DNA of 64,000 nt from Hirsutella rhossiliensis (taxonomy: Eukaryota; Ascomycota; Sordariomycetes; Hypocreales; Ophiocordycipitaceae), in the NCBI RefSeq assembly GCF_020360975.1, contig NW_025408674.1, positions 2,046,001 to 2,110,000 on the forward strand, written 5' to 3'. This document shows positions 21,909-35,075 of the stretch, in pieces (within the stretch, counting starts at the first letter, position 1; each line of letters opens with the position of its first letter). The notes beneath the pieces were generated by a model that saw nothing but the letters and a program-made list of their open reading frames with translations, had not been told where the DNA came from and ran no database searches. The translations under genes and the position numbers were made by a program.

Positions 21909-23968
21909 TCATTCGAGATTCATCCGGGCCTCGTCGCCTATTCCCCACTGGCCTCCGTCTTTTCCCTGTTTCTGCAGCTCCATTTCGACCTCGAGGCCGA
22001 GCCCGGTCGCGTCCTCTTCACTCACATGGTCGCCCTGTACTTCGCTTAGCCGCCTGGGACGCTCCTTTTCCGTCGAGTTTCGCGGTCGCTCGGTAGCACG
22101 CTTTCGGAGTGACGAGGGCCAGAAAGAAGACCTGGACGAGGTCGAGTGCATCGATGCCGAGTCGTCGGCCGTCTTGGCGCTGGCGTCGTCGGCGACGGTT
22201 TGGTCGGTCCCGGGGAGCATCGGCTCGGCGCGCATCTTCTCACCCATGGTGCTGTAGCGCTGTGTGTGCAGGCCGCCCGAGGGCCCGTTGCCCATGGCCC
22301 GCGTCATGTCAGCATCGGACATGTCGACTTCCACCAGCTCGGCGTCGCGAAACCATTTTCTTCGGCGTGTCCACCGGCCCCAGCCATCCTGGCCCCTACG
22401 GCCGTTTTGCCACTGCGGGGCCGTCAGCGCGAGCGACTCGAGATCGGGAGAGGGGGAAGTCATCGGCCTACCTTGTTGTCGTAGTATACCCAGCCATTCT
22501 TGCCCTCGTCGCCGTCGTAGTCGACGGGCCCGTTATCGTCGGGGACGCCATCGACCCTCCATCGACTTCCCTCGGCCCACTGCCACCGCATCTGGCTTCC
22601 ATCTTCGACGTCGGGGAGCTCAAAGTCGTCCTTGGGAGGCGCCGAGTTGTTGTGCTCGTCGGTCCAGGCAGGACGCTCGTAGGCAAACAAGCTGGCAGTC
22701 CACCCCAGGCCAACCCACCGCCGCTGGTTTTCGTATATGATAAAGGTGAACTTGACGCCCGCACTCTTGGGCCCGCCGGCTTTACGCTGGTCCTTGGGCT
22801 GGACGCCCGGCTGCTTGGTGGCAGCACGGGCAACTTCGGGCTCGGGCTTCTCCGCGCTCTTGGGCCCCACCTTGACGGGACGCTCAAAACGCAGGCCGGT
22901 GATGGCGGCGGCGAGGCGTCGGACAGTAGCGCTCCGCCAGAGTATGGTGCGGGAGACGCGCATGACCCTGGCGTGCCAGGTCAAGACCAAGGTGCCGGCG
23001 ACGAGGACGACGCGGCGGGTGGTGACGACCCTCCAGGGGGGCATGGTGAGGGCGAGCCAAAAGGGGGTGACGATGAGGAGGCGGACAAACATGGCGGTGA
23101 GGGCGGGCTTTGTGGTGGCGCTCGTCGGGGTCCTCTGGGTGCTGAGGAAGTCGGTCATCTCGAGCAGGGGCTCCATGAGAACGTTGCATCGGCCGGTGAA
23201 CTCCTTCAGAGTGTCGACGATTTCGTCGAGCGTCTTCTGGTGCTTTGCGCCCGTGACCTGCGAATGGGACCTCTGGTGTTTGGTCTTGTTGTCGGCGGCG
23301 TTGGCCTTGACGTCTTTGTCGGCGGGGGTGCCGGAAGCGAGGGCATCGGAGACAACCTCCTTGGCCTGCCTGGCGGGCTCGCTCCAGCCGCTGCTACTCA
23401 GGGGGCTGTAGCGGCGACCGTACATGCCGGCTATGAGGACAAGGCCGAGAACGACAGGGCCGGCCCTCCTGACGACGACATCGCCGTAGAGGACGAGGGC
23501 CCAGAAGGCGGAGAGGAGGAGGAAGCTCTGCCAGGGGTCGCCAGAGCTCCAGGTGAGCAGGCCGGCGAGCTTGTTGAGGACGAGGACAAAGGGGTGGCTG
23601 TAGGCCAAGGCGCGGGTGACCTGGGGCGGAGTGGCGAGCAGGAGGGGGCTCTTTTGGTGGACGAGGATGGTGGATCGACGGGTGGTGCGCGAGGGGGTGT
23701 TTGCGGTGAGGGTGACGGGGGAGAAGGCGGCGAGCGTCGGAGGAAGGCCGGTCGAGGATTGGGAGTCAAAGGCGGCGTTGCCGGCGGAGGCGTCGTCACG
23801 AGCAGACATGAGGGCGCCCAGGGATGACAGCCAGGGCGAGTCCTGGGGGGGGCTTGTCAGCGACGCCGAGCCGCGGGAGGATGTACTCCGTACGACGCTC
23901 GGATGGCGACGGGGACAAGGAAAGGGAAAAGAAACGACAGATGCATGCGCCGTCGTCGACAGGGTCAT
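21909..23968 (-). CDS. Peroxisomal/ER peroxin with dysferlin (DysF) domain, Pex23/Pex30-32 family
   Basis: Two exons (23968-22472 and 22412-21909) give up to 666 residues. The N-terminal half holds membrane segments (for example SFLLLSAFWALVLYGDVVV and a long hydrophobic stretch near 330-380), as in the Pex23/Pex30 group that acts at ER-peroxisome contacts and regulates peroxisome number. The C-terminal half has the DysF pattern: FTFIIYENQRRWVGLGW, RWQWAEGSRW, then, joined by the 59-base intron, GWVYYDNK-W..GWGRWTRRRKWFRDAEL. The tail is acidic and Ser-rich. The start is uncertain: an in-frame ATG at 23809 (MSARDDAS) is equally plausible, since the first 53 residues are low-complexity. Which paralogue (Pex30, 31 or 32) cannot be told. 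Confidence 0.85.
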
Positions 23969-24888
23969 TAAACGGCTGTGACGTGACGTTCGGAAGGGAA
24001 AGCCGAGGGTGGATTAGCGTAGGGTGGAGGGAAGAAGGAAAAAAGGGACAGGTCGTGTACAGTCAATCAATCACATGCTTGCTGCTGGACCCCGCAGGCG
24101 GGTAGAGCCGCACGTGGGAAGGAGCAAGGGAGACGAGGGCCTGGCCAGGGGGAGGAGGAAAGAGCAAGGGATGAAGCAAGCGGAGAGGCGGCTCTAGTGA
24201 AGCGAGGGACCAGAAGGGGAGAGGCGAGAAAAGGGTGAGGGCAGGACAGAGCTGAAGAGGGCATGGACAGGAAGGATGCAGACAAGGGGGAAAACTCACA
24301 ATTGCCGCCATCAAGACGACGTGCCAAGAGGTGGTGGCCTCGAGAATCCAGCCGTCGTCGGCGTTGCAGCAGCAGCATCGAGACTGTCCAAGGAGAGAAG
24401 CAGACAGCCAGGTCGAGCGAAAGGAGAAGCAACGGCCCTTTTAGTGTGCAGAGAGGCAAGACGCCGCCGCTATATACACGTGCAATGCAAGGAAGGACGA
24501 CGACGAAGACGGAGCCGCGGGGAAACTCGAGGCGCCTGGACGAGCTAGTGCTGGGCCCTTTTGCTGGGCCTTTTTACAGGGGCTGTCCGCCCCCGGACAG
24601 GAGCCGAGGGACGGGCCTGGAGCCCACGTGAGGGCGCCTCTGTAGTGGGTAGTGGGCCGCGTCCGCTTGCGCACTCCGAAAGCCCGACGCAAGCGCTCGT
24701 CAGGTGGTGGGAGAGCAGGGGTTTTGCATGTACGAGGTATACTTGGATTCACGGAATGCCGTCACGGACATCGCACGGAACACACAGAAAGGTCGAGTGG
24801 TGCTGTTATTGCCATGTCCATCAATAACCGTCAAGACATTTCCCACTACCGCCCCCCGCCTCTATTGACCTCGAAAACTTGCTACCGT
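23969..24888. other. Intergenic region (peroxin promoter / metallothionein 3' side)
   Basis: 920 bases, purine-rich on the plus strand (many GGAAGG/GAGAGG stretches). It presumably holds the peroxin promoter. No coding region is supported. Confidence 0.4.
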
Positions 24889-25054
24889 TTAAGACCGGCC
24901 GCAGGTCGTGCACGAGCCTGTCGTGACGTTAGCAAACATGGCGCCCTCCCTCCCTGGTCCAGCATGACGAAACGAAACAGGCTAGATTTCACGTACACTT
25001 GGGGCCGCAGTTGCACGACGCAGCCGAGCCAGAGCATCCGCAGTCTTCAGCCAT
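24889..25054 (-). CDS. Copper metallothionein, Neurospora type (28 residues)
   Basis: Two exons (25054-24997 and 24917-24889) encode 28 residues with seven cysteines. They are arranged C-x-C, six residues, C-x-C, three residues, C-x-C, two residues, C. The tract begins MAEDCGC and ends CSCTTCGRS. This matches the seven-Cys pattern of the small Neurospora-type copper metallothionein, with one extra residue in the first spacer. Such proteins bind Cu(I) through cysteine thiolates in the cytosol, buffering and detoxifying copper. The intron (24996-24918, 79 bases) has a consensus GTACGT donor, a GCTAACG branch and a CAG acceptor, and splits the Cys20 codon. A TATA box lies 156 bases upstream. Without splicing the frame ends after CT-stop, so the gene is easily missed. 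Confidence 0.9.
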
Positions 25055-25770
25055 GTTGTCGACGGTGATGATGATGATGGTGATGGTGATACGGTGATAC
25101 GATGATAACGGGGGCTTTTACGGGCGATGAACGAGTTGTCTGAAGACCGATGAGATAAAGAAGCAGGGAGTTGTGAGTGTGCTCGTCGGCATGGGTGGAG
25201 GAAACTCCTCTTTTATAGACGAGCCCTGCGCGCTTTGTGCCGATTCTCCAAGAGGGGCGCCGCCACAGAACCCTTCTGTGCATAAACCTACGTGTCATTC
25301 TCCGGCCTGCGATTGGTGACGCCGCCATTTCCACTCCACTGCCCGGTTGCGTGGTTTGTGCCGCGGGGCCCGCTAACCGGCCCACTCTCCACGCCGGCCT
25401 CCGCACCGGGGCTCGGTCGGAGGCCGGCCATCGATCGACATTGCATGCATGCTGGGTACGGGGTATGGAAGGGGGGGGAGCTGATTCGAGACCAAAACAC
25501 ATGGTCATGTGTGCATGGACGAGGCCTGCGGACCTTGTCTGTGTATGTGTATTGTTTACTTACTCGATTGTTTTGCCACTGCAGGGATCAAAAGGCCATC
25601 CTCCTTCCATTACTCCTCTCTTTCTCGCATCTGCCCTTCTCCCCTCACCCAGAATCGTCTTCTCACGAGTCAGCTGCAATGCCCATCTATCGTCAGCCTC
25701 CCTGGGTCGCCCGCATCCTTCTCGTATGCTCGCCCGCGGGTAACAAGGCAAGGCGCCTCTGCCATGCCAC
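25055..25770. other. Metallothionein 5' region
   Basis: 716 bases. It holds the metallothionein promoter and 5' leader, which on the gene strand ends in a run of ATC/ACC triplets (about 25064-25100), and the 3' side of the methyltransferase gene. Several small open frames on both strands carry no motifs. Confidence 0.45.
25210..25217 (-). promoter_or_regulatory. TATA box of the metallothionein gene
   Basis: On the minus strand this reads TATAAAAG, 156 bases before the metallothionein ATG. A strong TATA box fits an inducible, highly expressed stress gene. Assignment rests on position and consensus only. Confidence 0.6.
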
Positions 25771-27585
25771 TTACAGTGGCTTGCGTCCGTAGACAACATG
25801 GCTGTAGTCATCCTCCACTCCATCAGCCATCCAGGCTAAAGTCTCTCGGCGAGACAAAAAGAACAAGCAAAAGGGGGCCACTCACTAAGGGAAATAGGCA
25901 TGCATGGACAGGTCCCTGAGATCCTTCCTGAACATGGCCCCAAAGACAAGAATCTCCTGCTCCGTCCACCCCAGGCCCTTGTGGAACAGCCGCATAATCA
26001 TGCCGTCGACGTTGTTGAGCAGGTGGTGCTGCTCCCACATGCCCACCAGCTTGAGCCGCTTGTCCAGCGCCCACGGCGAGCACGGCAGCTTGTGCACCTT
26101 TTCCGTCACGCCCTCGAACCCGCCCTCCACCAGCCACTGCTTCCACCGCAGCGGGTCGTCGACGGGCGTCCCAAACTGCTTGCACGCCTGCTCCACGTTG
26201 TCTGACATGGCCTGGTACGCGCTGTCCTTTGGCAAGGTCCCGTCGTCACATTGGACGATGCCCGTCACGCTCTGGAACTCGAGCCACCCGCCGGACTTGA
26301 GGTGTCTGCCCATGCCCCCGTCAGCCGTCATTGTGTCAGCAGTCGTCTTGTCGTTGCGGTCCGGGATAGGGCGAGGGGTCGAGCCGCACCTGTAGCATTG
26401 GTCGATGAGCCTGGGAAAGTCCCGGACCGAGAGAAACAGGTCCCGCCCAAAGATAAAGTCGGCCTGGCTCTCCTTCCACGTCCACGGCTGTTCGATGTCG
26501 TCGAGCTCAAACGAGCAGTTCGGGGGGACCCTGTGCAACAAGCATGAGCCGTGGCATCCACAGACGACACAACTGTCCCTTGGACCAACCAATCCGGCTG
26601 CGTCGGAGCAATGTCGACGCCGACAACCTGTGCAAGCATCGTGAGTATCAACTTCATGTCCTGGCCCGCGCACATTTGTCCATCCTTACCTCTGCGCTGG
26701 GGTATTCGTCCGCCATGTCCACGGCCCAGATGCCTGAGACGGCGTATTGTTAGCATTCCAAAACGACGACTGGCGGCCATCAATTACCTGTTCCGCACCC
26801 GAGGTCGAGGATCCTCTGCGGATTCGGGTTGATTGGGGCTGAAAACCGCTTCTTGTCCAACAGCGCGTAGTACATGGAGTGGCACAGGTCCATGCGATCC
26901 ATCTCCCGATCGTCCATGGGGAAGCCATATTCTGCCAATGGCAACAGCCTTGGTCAGTCCCGACTCTGCAGCCCCAACGGGGGGGCAACGATGGCTCCCG
27001 CATCTCGCCGACTGACCCTCCTTGCCGTAGGCAGCATACGTTCGCTGTCCCTCGGCAACGACGCCGTACAGGACCGACGACGTGATGGACGTCAGGGAGC
27101 TGTGCGTGCTTTGAGACTCGAGGCCCTGGTCCGAGTCAGCGATAACGGCTGCATCTAACACGAGAGAGTAGGATTGGGCGGATATACCTCGTCTTCTTTC
27201 TGCCTGCTGTCAATGCTCTGAGACGCAGCCCGAGACGCACGGTAGCCAGACGTACCTCGCTGACCGCGATAGGGTGAGGCTCGGCCGCATACTGGGGTTC
27301 AGTCGCCGGTTCCGTAGGTCGAGGTCGCGGCTGGGGGTTCCACGTCGTATGCTGGGGTCCTGAAGGCTCTGTCGCAGGTTGAGGCGGTGCCGGGAGCTGA
27401 TTTCCCGGAGTCCCCGTCGCCGGTCGGGATCCTACTGCAGGTTGAGGTGCTGGCCGAGGCCCTCCCGTCGTGGGCTGAGCGCCTGGAGGTCCTGTGGTAT
27501 GTCGAGACCCTGTCGTAGTCGTAGGCTCACGAGGGTCTGTCGTGGCCCGAGGCTCGCGTCCTGCCAAAGACGGAAGCTCCGGCAT
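25771..27585 (-). CDS. LaeA-like SAM-dependent methyltransferase
   Basis: Nine exons fit with every phase preserved: 27585-27256, 27206-27188, 27154-27017, 26931-26788, 26733-26690, 26627-26590, 26530-26390, 26305-25886, 25801-25771. They give 434 residues. An N-terminal Pro/Thr-rich, probably disordered region covers about 110 residues. Then come an acidic/Ser stretch (SDQGLESQSTHSS), YGFPMDDREMDRMDL, and the SAM-binding motif I RILDLGCGTGIWA. VVGVDIAPTQPDWVPPNC, DFIFGRDLF and HLKSGGWLEFQ follow, ending in YHVVYGRKPL. This order is typical of the large LaeA-like family of filamentous fungi, whose members include regulators and tailoring enzymes. Exon 2 is a microexon (19 or 16 bases). The N-terminal start is the least certain part, since in-frame upstream ATGs exist. 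Confidence 0.83.
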
Positions 27586-29245
27586 GCTAATTACCTTGTC
27601 CCGTTGCTTCGGCCTCGGACGGAGGATCATCCAAGAGCTCGCGTTGAGAGCCTCCGCCAAGCCCAGCCCTCGTGTTGTATTATAGAGCCGGCGCACCGAC
27701 AGCCTAACCCCTTATGTCCGCGGCGTTGGCCCAACAACTTACACACGCCTGACACATGGCCGGGGGTGACGGCTTCCGAAGAGAGCCAGGGCTCGGTCAG
27801 CCGACAGGAAAGTCAACAAAAAGTGACTCGTCAGGCCTGCAAGCGCCCGGGTGGGTGGTGCGGCAGCGACGGCGCCGTCGAGACAAGAGACATGAAAAGA
27901 AACGAGTGATGGCGGGTGTGCGGTATCATGTTAGTCTTGCAGGGTTCGACGGGGGGGGTATGTTCTGCCCTCGTGAAACTTATTCGTTCTTCATGGTTCG
28001 TATGTAATTACTTGGAGACGCCTACGTGCACCTTGGAGTTGACAAGATGGAAGACAAGATGAAGAAGCCCGACGTCCTGTTGCTTCCGGCGTGATCCGTT
28101 CTGCTCTCCCAGAGCCGGGATTGGGCGGCGTCATGGGTGGAACCGCGGCCCCAGCCGTTCCGAGGCCTCGTTGGCAATCAGCGTCTTTTGGAAGGGCGTG
28201 TAGAGGACTTTGCTCCTCATACCGCCCAAGAGAAGTCTGGAAGCTCTTTTCCCGAGCTCATGTTCCACATCAAAGTCATGCAACCATGGCACTGGTGCAA
28301 CAGAACTGCGAGCCCCTCCCTAACGCCAAGCATCCGTTCGGGAATTCTGTTTGTCGCTTCCAGACATGATACTTGCGGCCACCCCCGCAGCAGCAGCAGC
28401 AGCCAAAATCTCGGCCATTGGCGCGGCGGCTGACTATCCCGGCTTATCACCATGAGCGAGACGCCGCCGCTGCCGGATTGTAGCCGGGTCGCTTGTGAGA
28501 CGTTCGGCATTGGCATTTTTAGTGCTTTTGCTTGGCCTCGGCTGAGCTGGTCGACGTGTAAAGGGGAAAGGGGGGAGAGGCGAGGGAGGCCGTGAGGCCA
28601 CTGCAGTCCCGAGATATCAGCTTCAGTTTCTCATTGAAACCGCTGAGATCAAGGCCCCAAACCCTCGATCCATGTCTCAGCCTGCTCATGTCTCCCGCCT
28701 TCCCGTTAGGCCCGTTGCAGAGAATGGGATGCGCCGCCCAGAGCCTATTGTCTAGTTACTGCACCCTAAGCCGGGCACATCCCCAATAGCCGCAGAGGCC
28801 TCATTAGTTTCCTCGGTCCAGTAATTAATACAATTGCTCCACGCAAGTCTTAATAGTCAGATACATACCTACAGTACATACAGTCATATCCCTGTCCGTA
28901 TGCCCCAGCAGGGAACTGCCGTAGCAATGCGACATTGTGTGTCCGCCATCTCCTGCAGACGCACGTTTCACAAATGATCCCGGCCATGATGGACAGGTCG
29001 CTGCCGTGATGGGAGGCTGATAAGCAGACGCCAGCCAAGCGACATGTTTCGCTGCTGGTCAATGAGCCCTGCTCTCCCCGCGTTTGCCTCGAGATGCGAA
29101 GCAAATTGTTTGGCGTGGCCCGTTTCTCAACCCCGCCGCCGTCCACCAGACCAAATCAAAGTTCCAGTATTGGAGACATACACAGTCTGTATGGGGTTTG
29201 TAGTAGTACATGCGCCGCGTGCGTATTAGTCTGCCGTCTCGAGGC
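27586..29245. other. Intergenic region
   Basis: 1.66 kb holding the methyltransferase promoter and the mL50 3' side. A short CAG-type microsatellite lies at about 28387-28402. No coding sequence is supported. Confidence 0.4.
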
Positions 29246-30580
29246 TCAGAGCTTGCCCGTCAGCCAGTCCTTCTCCTTGTTCCCCGACAGACCCATAGTC
29301 CCCCTGACGGGCAGGTCGCGCTTCTTGAGCTCCTCTTCAATCACCTTCCAGCGGCCAATCGCTGTTTCCTTGTCGATGGGCCCAACCCTGCGACTGTGCA
29401 CCGTGACGTTGCGCAGCCGCTGCAGGTTCCTTTGTCGGTGAAGGGCATCGGCGAGCTTGGGCGGCCTCGGGTCTCGGGTGGCGAAGACGAGCATGTCTTG
29501 CACCGTGTTGACGGCGCCGAGCCTAGAGTCGGGGATGTGAATGCCCGTGAGCTGGTAGAGACGTTTTCGCAGCTGTCGAGCATGCTGTCAGCGTTGCTAT
29601 TGTTGATGTGGGGGTCCAAGGGTAGAAAGAGGGCTTACCGCAAATTTGAACTGGTCGTCCAGGATGATGTTCTTCCAGCCCAGGCCCCATTTCTCGATCA
29701 TTTGCCTCGCCTCCTCGAGTGACACCATCTCAGGCGGCGGTGATTCTGCTATAGCCTCAACGGGCAATGGTGATTCCGCTTCCCCCTCGACGGGTGCTTT
29801 GACTTGGTCCTCGACGAGTGATTTGGCTTCTTCCTCGACGGGTGTCTCGGCTTCTTCCTCGCACGGGTCTATCATCTTCGATAGCGAGTCGACATCCCCC
29901 TTGAGCCACAACTTGCCCGACCTGACCTGGATCCCGATAGCCAGTGCTCGGCGGAGTGCCCTCGTGTCGCCCTGGTACCACGTACGCCCAGCCGATCGCT
30001 GGAGCTTCCCCGTATGCTTCAGGACTAGGGTCTCGACAACAGCCTCTCTCAGGTAGATCTCGACCATTGCACTCGCCGTCACCTTTTCCACGCCGCCAAA
30101 TCCCCTAAATTCGCTTTCCTCACCCCAGTGCCCCGGCAGATCCCACCAATTCTTGAGAGCGGGGATCTCCTCGAGGCCCTCAATGTCTGTCGCTGGCACG
30201 TAGGTCGGATCCGATGCCTTGACCTCCTTTTCTACCAGGGCCTCGGTTCGCTTCGGCGGCAGGACGAGGCGCGTTTCCCACGCAGCGGAGGTAGTCTCCT
30301 CGGGTTGCGGCTGCGGCTGCGACTGCGGCTGCGGCTCGAGCGCCTCGTCAGGCAAGTTGGACACGTGTTCGGTCTCTGGTCTTTCCGTGTAAGGGTCCGC
30401 AGGGCCGGGAGCTTCTCCCCTCCAGAGCTTCGTTCGGACCCAGCTTGAGCTGTCGGCTCGGGTAGCGCACGTGGTGGAAACGGCACGAGAGGCGGCGAAG
30501 CACGGTCTCGTCGAGGAAAACGGAGGCGCAGCCGCCAGTCTCAGGGGCGCCAGGGTCCCCGTCCGCGGTATTCGAGGCAT
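29246..30580 (-). CDS. Mitochondrial large-subunit ribosomal protein mL50
   Basis: Two exons (30580-29639 and 29572-29246) encode 422 residues. The start at 30580 gives an Arg/Ala/Ser-rich mitochondrial presequence (MPRIPRTGTLAPLRLAAAP). Low-complexity Glu/Pro/Gln linkers at about 80-95 and 245-300 separate a conserved middle (TASAMVEIYLREAVVETLV) from the C-terminal mL50 core. The core includes KFALRKRLYQLTGIHIPDSRLG, with KFA and LRK joined by the intron, and KPPKLADAL-type sequence. This fits the fungal mL50 (yeast Mrpl13-type) group. The protein would sit in the 54S subunit translating membrane proteins in the matrix. The long acidic linkers are longer than in yeast. It shares a 274-base divergent promoter with the next gene. 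Confidence 0.78.
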
Positions 30581-30854
30581 GGTCGTTGAGTCGGCGTCCG
30601 TAACGGCGCCTTGAGGTCTCGTGATGGGCTGCTTGGCTTTTTTTTGGTGCAAGGAGATGCGCGAGATCAGCGGGCCAATCAGCGGTCGCGAGTCGTTCCG
30701 GCGGGTGCAGCTGGACGCCCCACGCCAGATAAGGCCGGCCAGCCCAGCCCAGGCAGGCTGGCAGGGCGGTACAAAGTACTTGCTCTCGCATGCTCCCAAG
30801 ATTCGCGACTCGCCGTGATCCTCCATGTTGCCAGCTCTCCGGACATCGCGCGCC

Positions 30855-31453
30855 ATGACGAGATTGCAACTACTAGTGGCGCTCATCTTATCGGCGCTGG
30901 CCGCGGTGGCGTCAGCAGCGTGTGAGTCCCCTCGTCCTCGTCCCCGTCCCCGCGCAGGCCGACGACTGGTTAACCGTCGTCTCTTGTTGCAGCTGCACCC
31001 ACGTTTTGCAAATGCACCTGCTTCAAGAATAGCACCATCATCCCTCTTGGGCCCGCGAGCCAGCTCAAAACCCCCTCGTCGTCGCCCTCCCTCCTGCTAC
31101 GATCCTTCTTCTCCGTCCCGGACGCCGCTCACGTCTCCGACGAACCCCGTGCCCAGGCGGCATCCAGCCACAGCCAGGACCGTCGGTCGGCATCCACGTC
31201 ATGCTCCGAGTGCACAAAGGCTTTCTGCCTTAGCCAGGGCATCGCCTTCTGCAAAGATGCCAAGGAGGAAAATGTCGTCACCATGTGCTTCCAGCGGGAC
31301 AGCAACAAGGACAAATTCATAGTCTGGGGCTTCATTCTGGGGACGGTAGGGCTTCTCGGGTGGGCGACTTTCAAGCGTGTCGTCGAATGGCGCGAAGGCC
31401 GGGCCATGGATCGCCAGGGCTTCAGCTACTCATCTGTGGCGGGCAATCGATAG
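30855..31453 (+). CDS. Conserved fungal Cys-rich single-pass membrane protein, function unknown
   Basis: Two exons (30855-30921 and 30993-31453) encode 175 residues. A cleavable signal peptide is evident (MTRLQLLVALILSALAAVASA). The exported part has two cysteine groups: FCKCTCF right after the signal, and CSECTKAFCLSQGIAFC near residues 105-122. A low-complexity Ser-rich loop lies between them. A transmembrane helix follows (about 140-158, FIVWGFILGTVGLLGWATF), with a short basic cytosolic tail. The topology suggests a secretory-pathway protein with a disulfide-bonded lumenal domain. I do not recognise a named family. The intron (GTGAGT..GCAG) lies just after the signal peptide, a common position in fungi. 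Confidence 0.75.
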
Positions 31454-31736
31454 ACATTGGCAAAGGCGGCGCAAGTTCACGGCTGGATGCGACTTTTTTG
31501 ACCCGTCATGTGCTTGGGAATCCGCCTCGCCCTTGCTCGCATCGACGAGACTTGTTGGCTGGCGGCTAACTACCCGTCCTTTTTTTTTACATTTTGTTTG
31601 CCGCAGCATGAAGCATAACCCGGTTGAGCGGTGTGCCGGTCGGTTGGTTGTTCATCAGTCATATCTGCGCGCCACTCGCACGTGGGTTGCAAAACCGCTC
31701 CTGGTCCCAGCATGCTCACCCAGTACCCATCTACGA
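31454..31736. other. Convergent 3' intergenic region
   Basis: 283 bases between convergent stops, with a T-run at about 31580-31588. Nothing else seen. Confidence 0.4.
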
Positions 31737-33091
<1,355 letters not shown>

Positions 33092-33257
33092 CTTGATCGG
33101 GTTCCGGGCAAGGCGCTACCCTGCAGAGGACGAGACGGCTCTGTTTTGACTGATGAAGCAGAAAGAATGAATCAGACAAGGAGATGCTGACCAGGCAGGC
33201 TTGTGTAGGAGATATGTGCGTCGATTCGGCCCCCAGGGTGTCGTCTCTTGAGTCGAA

Positions 33258-33264
33258 TGAGTCA
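33258..33264. promoter_or_regulatory. TGAGTCA (GCN4/CPC1-type) site upstream of ARO4
   Basis: Perfect heptamer 167 bases upstream of the DAHP synthase ATG. A near match (TGAGTCG) lies nine bases away at 33249-33255. This fits general amino-acid control of the shikimate pathway entry enzyme. Confidence 0.55.
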
Positions 33265-34338
33265 AAGAGGCGAAATGACAAGAAAAAATCAAGGTGGTGC
33301 CGGGACCGGAGCAGCCTCGGAGACTGGCCCCACTGCGCGGCGGCCCTGTAGGATTAAGTAGACGGGCGGGATGGCCGTCGGTACGTCAGCACAACGGGGT
33401 GGCCAATGAAGCTCGCTGGATTGCATGCTGTATCCGTAAGCCAGAGGGGATGTCAAGGTGGTGCAGATAACCTGACCTGCGCTCGCAAAGATACCCTGAT
33501 AATTACCCTGATACACTGTTGGACGTGGGTGAGAAAGGCGGAAGAGGTTGGCCGGGAAGGCGATATTGGCCCCTGTGGGCCCGGGGCACGGCACTGCACT
33601 GCACTGCAGCAGATAATGCGGCCATCCATCCACGCCAACTCGCACGGCAGAAAGACGCAGCCCCGTGGCGACGCGGGGGGGGGGCCTTCTTGTGCCACAG
33701 GATATTACTCGCCGCGGATGTGCATACATACATGCTGTAGCAGTGGAAAGAGGAGCTGAAGACGTGGGTGTCCCTCCCTCTGGCCCACCTTCGGAGCCCC
33801 TCCGGCCTCCTCGCGCAGAGTCGCGAGAGCGAGCGAGTCGCGACACTATCCGGACCCGATCCAGTGCTTCTAGATGCCGCCCTTTTGGCGCAAACGAGCA
33901 TGTGACGTTGGCACTCGGATGCCTGTCATTTTCCAATTGCAGTGTCGTCCGTCCTGGCCCGCGTTGCATCGGGCTCCGGCTCTCGAAACGTGTTGCCTCG
34001 GCGTGGCCCGCATCTCGTCGTGAAGCAATCGTGAAACGCAGCAACAGGCGCCGGCATTCCAACGACTACGACTCTGGTCACCGAGGGACATGAGACGCGC
34101 TGCTTGGCATGCTGAACTCGATGCCTCGAGAGCGCCACAGAGTCGTATGACGGTTGAGGGAGGACGGTCCACTCCGTCTCCACCGGGGCCAGTCTGCCCA
34201 AGAAAAAACCCTCGCCCGTGCATGCATTGTAGTGTTGTACCATCTAACTCTCTATGTATCCGTCGTGGTATCCGTCGTGTTCGAGTGCAGCCGTCTGGTC
34301 GATATGTGCTGCAACGTACGGAGTATAGCCAAGGACTG

Positions 34339-34381
34339 ACTCTCTCTCCCCCCCCCCCCTCTCTCTCCCCCCTCCGCTCTC
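34339..34381. repeat. CT/C low-complexity tract
   Basis: Alternating CT repeats flank a run of twelve C (34348-34359). It lies in the probable promoter of the gene at 35076. Confidence 0.9.
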
Positions 34382-35075
34382 CGAATGTACAGTACGCAGC
34401 AGATACTCCCAAAGTCACAGAACTCTCTCTCTCGACTCGATTGGTCCAGAAATACCCAATATCCATTCATCTCCCATCACCTCTTGCTTCGTGCACGCTC
34501 TGCATGAGCTACACGTATATTGACCGCGCGTCATCCATCGCTCTTTGCTTGAAGCCCTTTACCGTTTCCTTGCCGCTAAATAGGTTCTTGTTCGACTGCC
34601 AGCTCCCTGTTCTCCTTCTTCCCCCTCTCCAACGGCTGGTCCGGTATCGCCTTCCTACAAAACCCCGAAGCAACATTGCTGACCTCACGCACGCACTCGC
34701 CGGTCCGGGGTCCGTTCGCCACAGCTTCGCTCTCCCCTCAGCTCTCCCCTCACCCTGCACAGAGCGAAGCTCAGCCGCCTCCCGCCCTCGGCTTGCTGAC
34801 AACAACAACAATAACAACAACGGAAAAAGCAAACGCCTTCCACCGCCTATTCTCCCCTTCCAGCCGCTCGGCCGGTCCCAAAAGCAACCCAGCATCCTTG
34901 TTCTTTGTCCAGCCTCTCGCATCGCCCTTACATACCACGCAAGCTTGACGTCCCGCTCGCTGCGCTCGCTGCCTTGTCTCGGCCGCGGCCACCCGCTTCC
35001 ACCCCCTCGTCTCCGCACTTCCCTTTCCCCTCCATTCCCTTGACCACGTTTCCCCGTCTCTCCGCCCTCTACGAC

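Larger units (their letters stand above)
33092..35075. other. Long divergent intergenic region
   Basis: 2.0 kb between divergent starts. The side near 35076 is a long pyrimidine-rich leader with CT/C tracts, typical of a fungal promoter and 5' UTR. Open frames here are low-complexity Ser/Pro/Leu and I do not support them as genes. Confidence 0.45.

Noticed and set aside
22109..23827. 572-codon plus-strand frame opposite the peroxin gene
   Set aside because: Gly/Asp/Glu-rich low-complexity translation produced by antisense of the DysF peroxin; not a gene.
27930..27960. GGTTCGA-like stretch resembling a tRNA B box
   Set aside because: No matching A box, acceptor stem or cloverleaf could be drawn. 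The same was true of other GGTTCGA occurrences in the window.
34090..35043. 317-codon plus-strand frame before the gene at 35076
   Set aside because: Ser/Pro/Leu low-complexity translation of a C/T-rich promoter and leader; no conserved segment.
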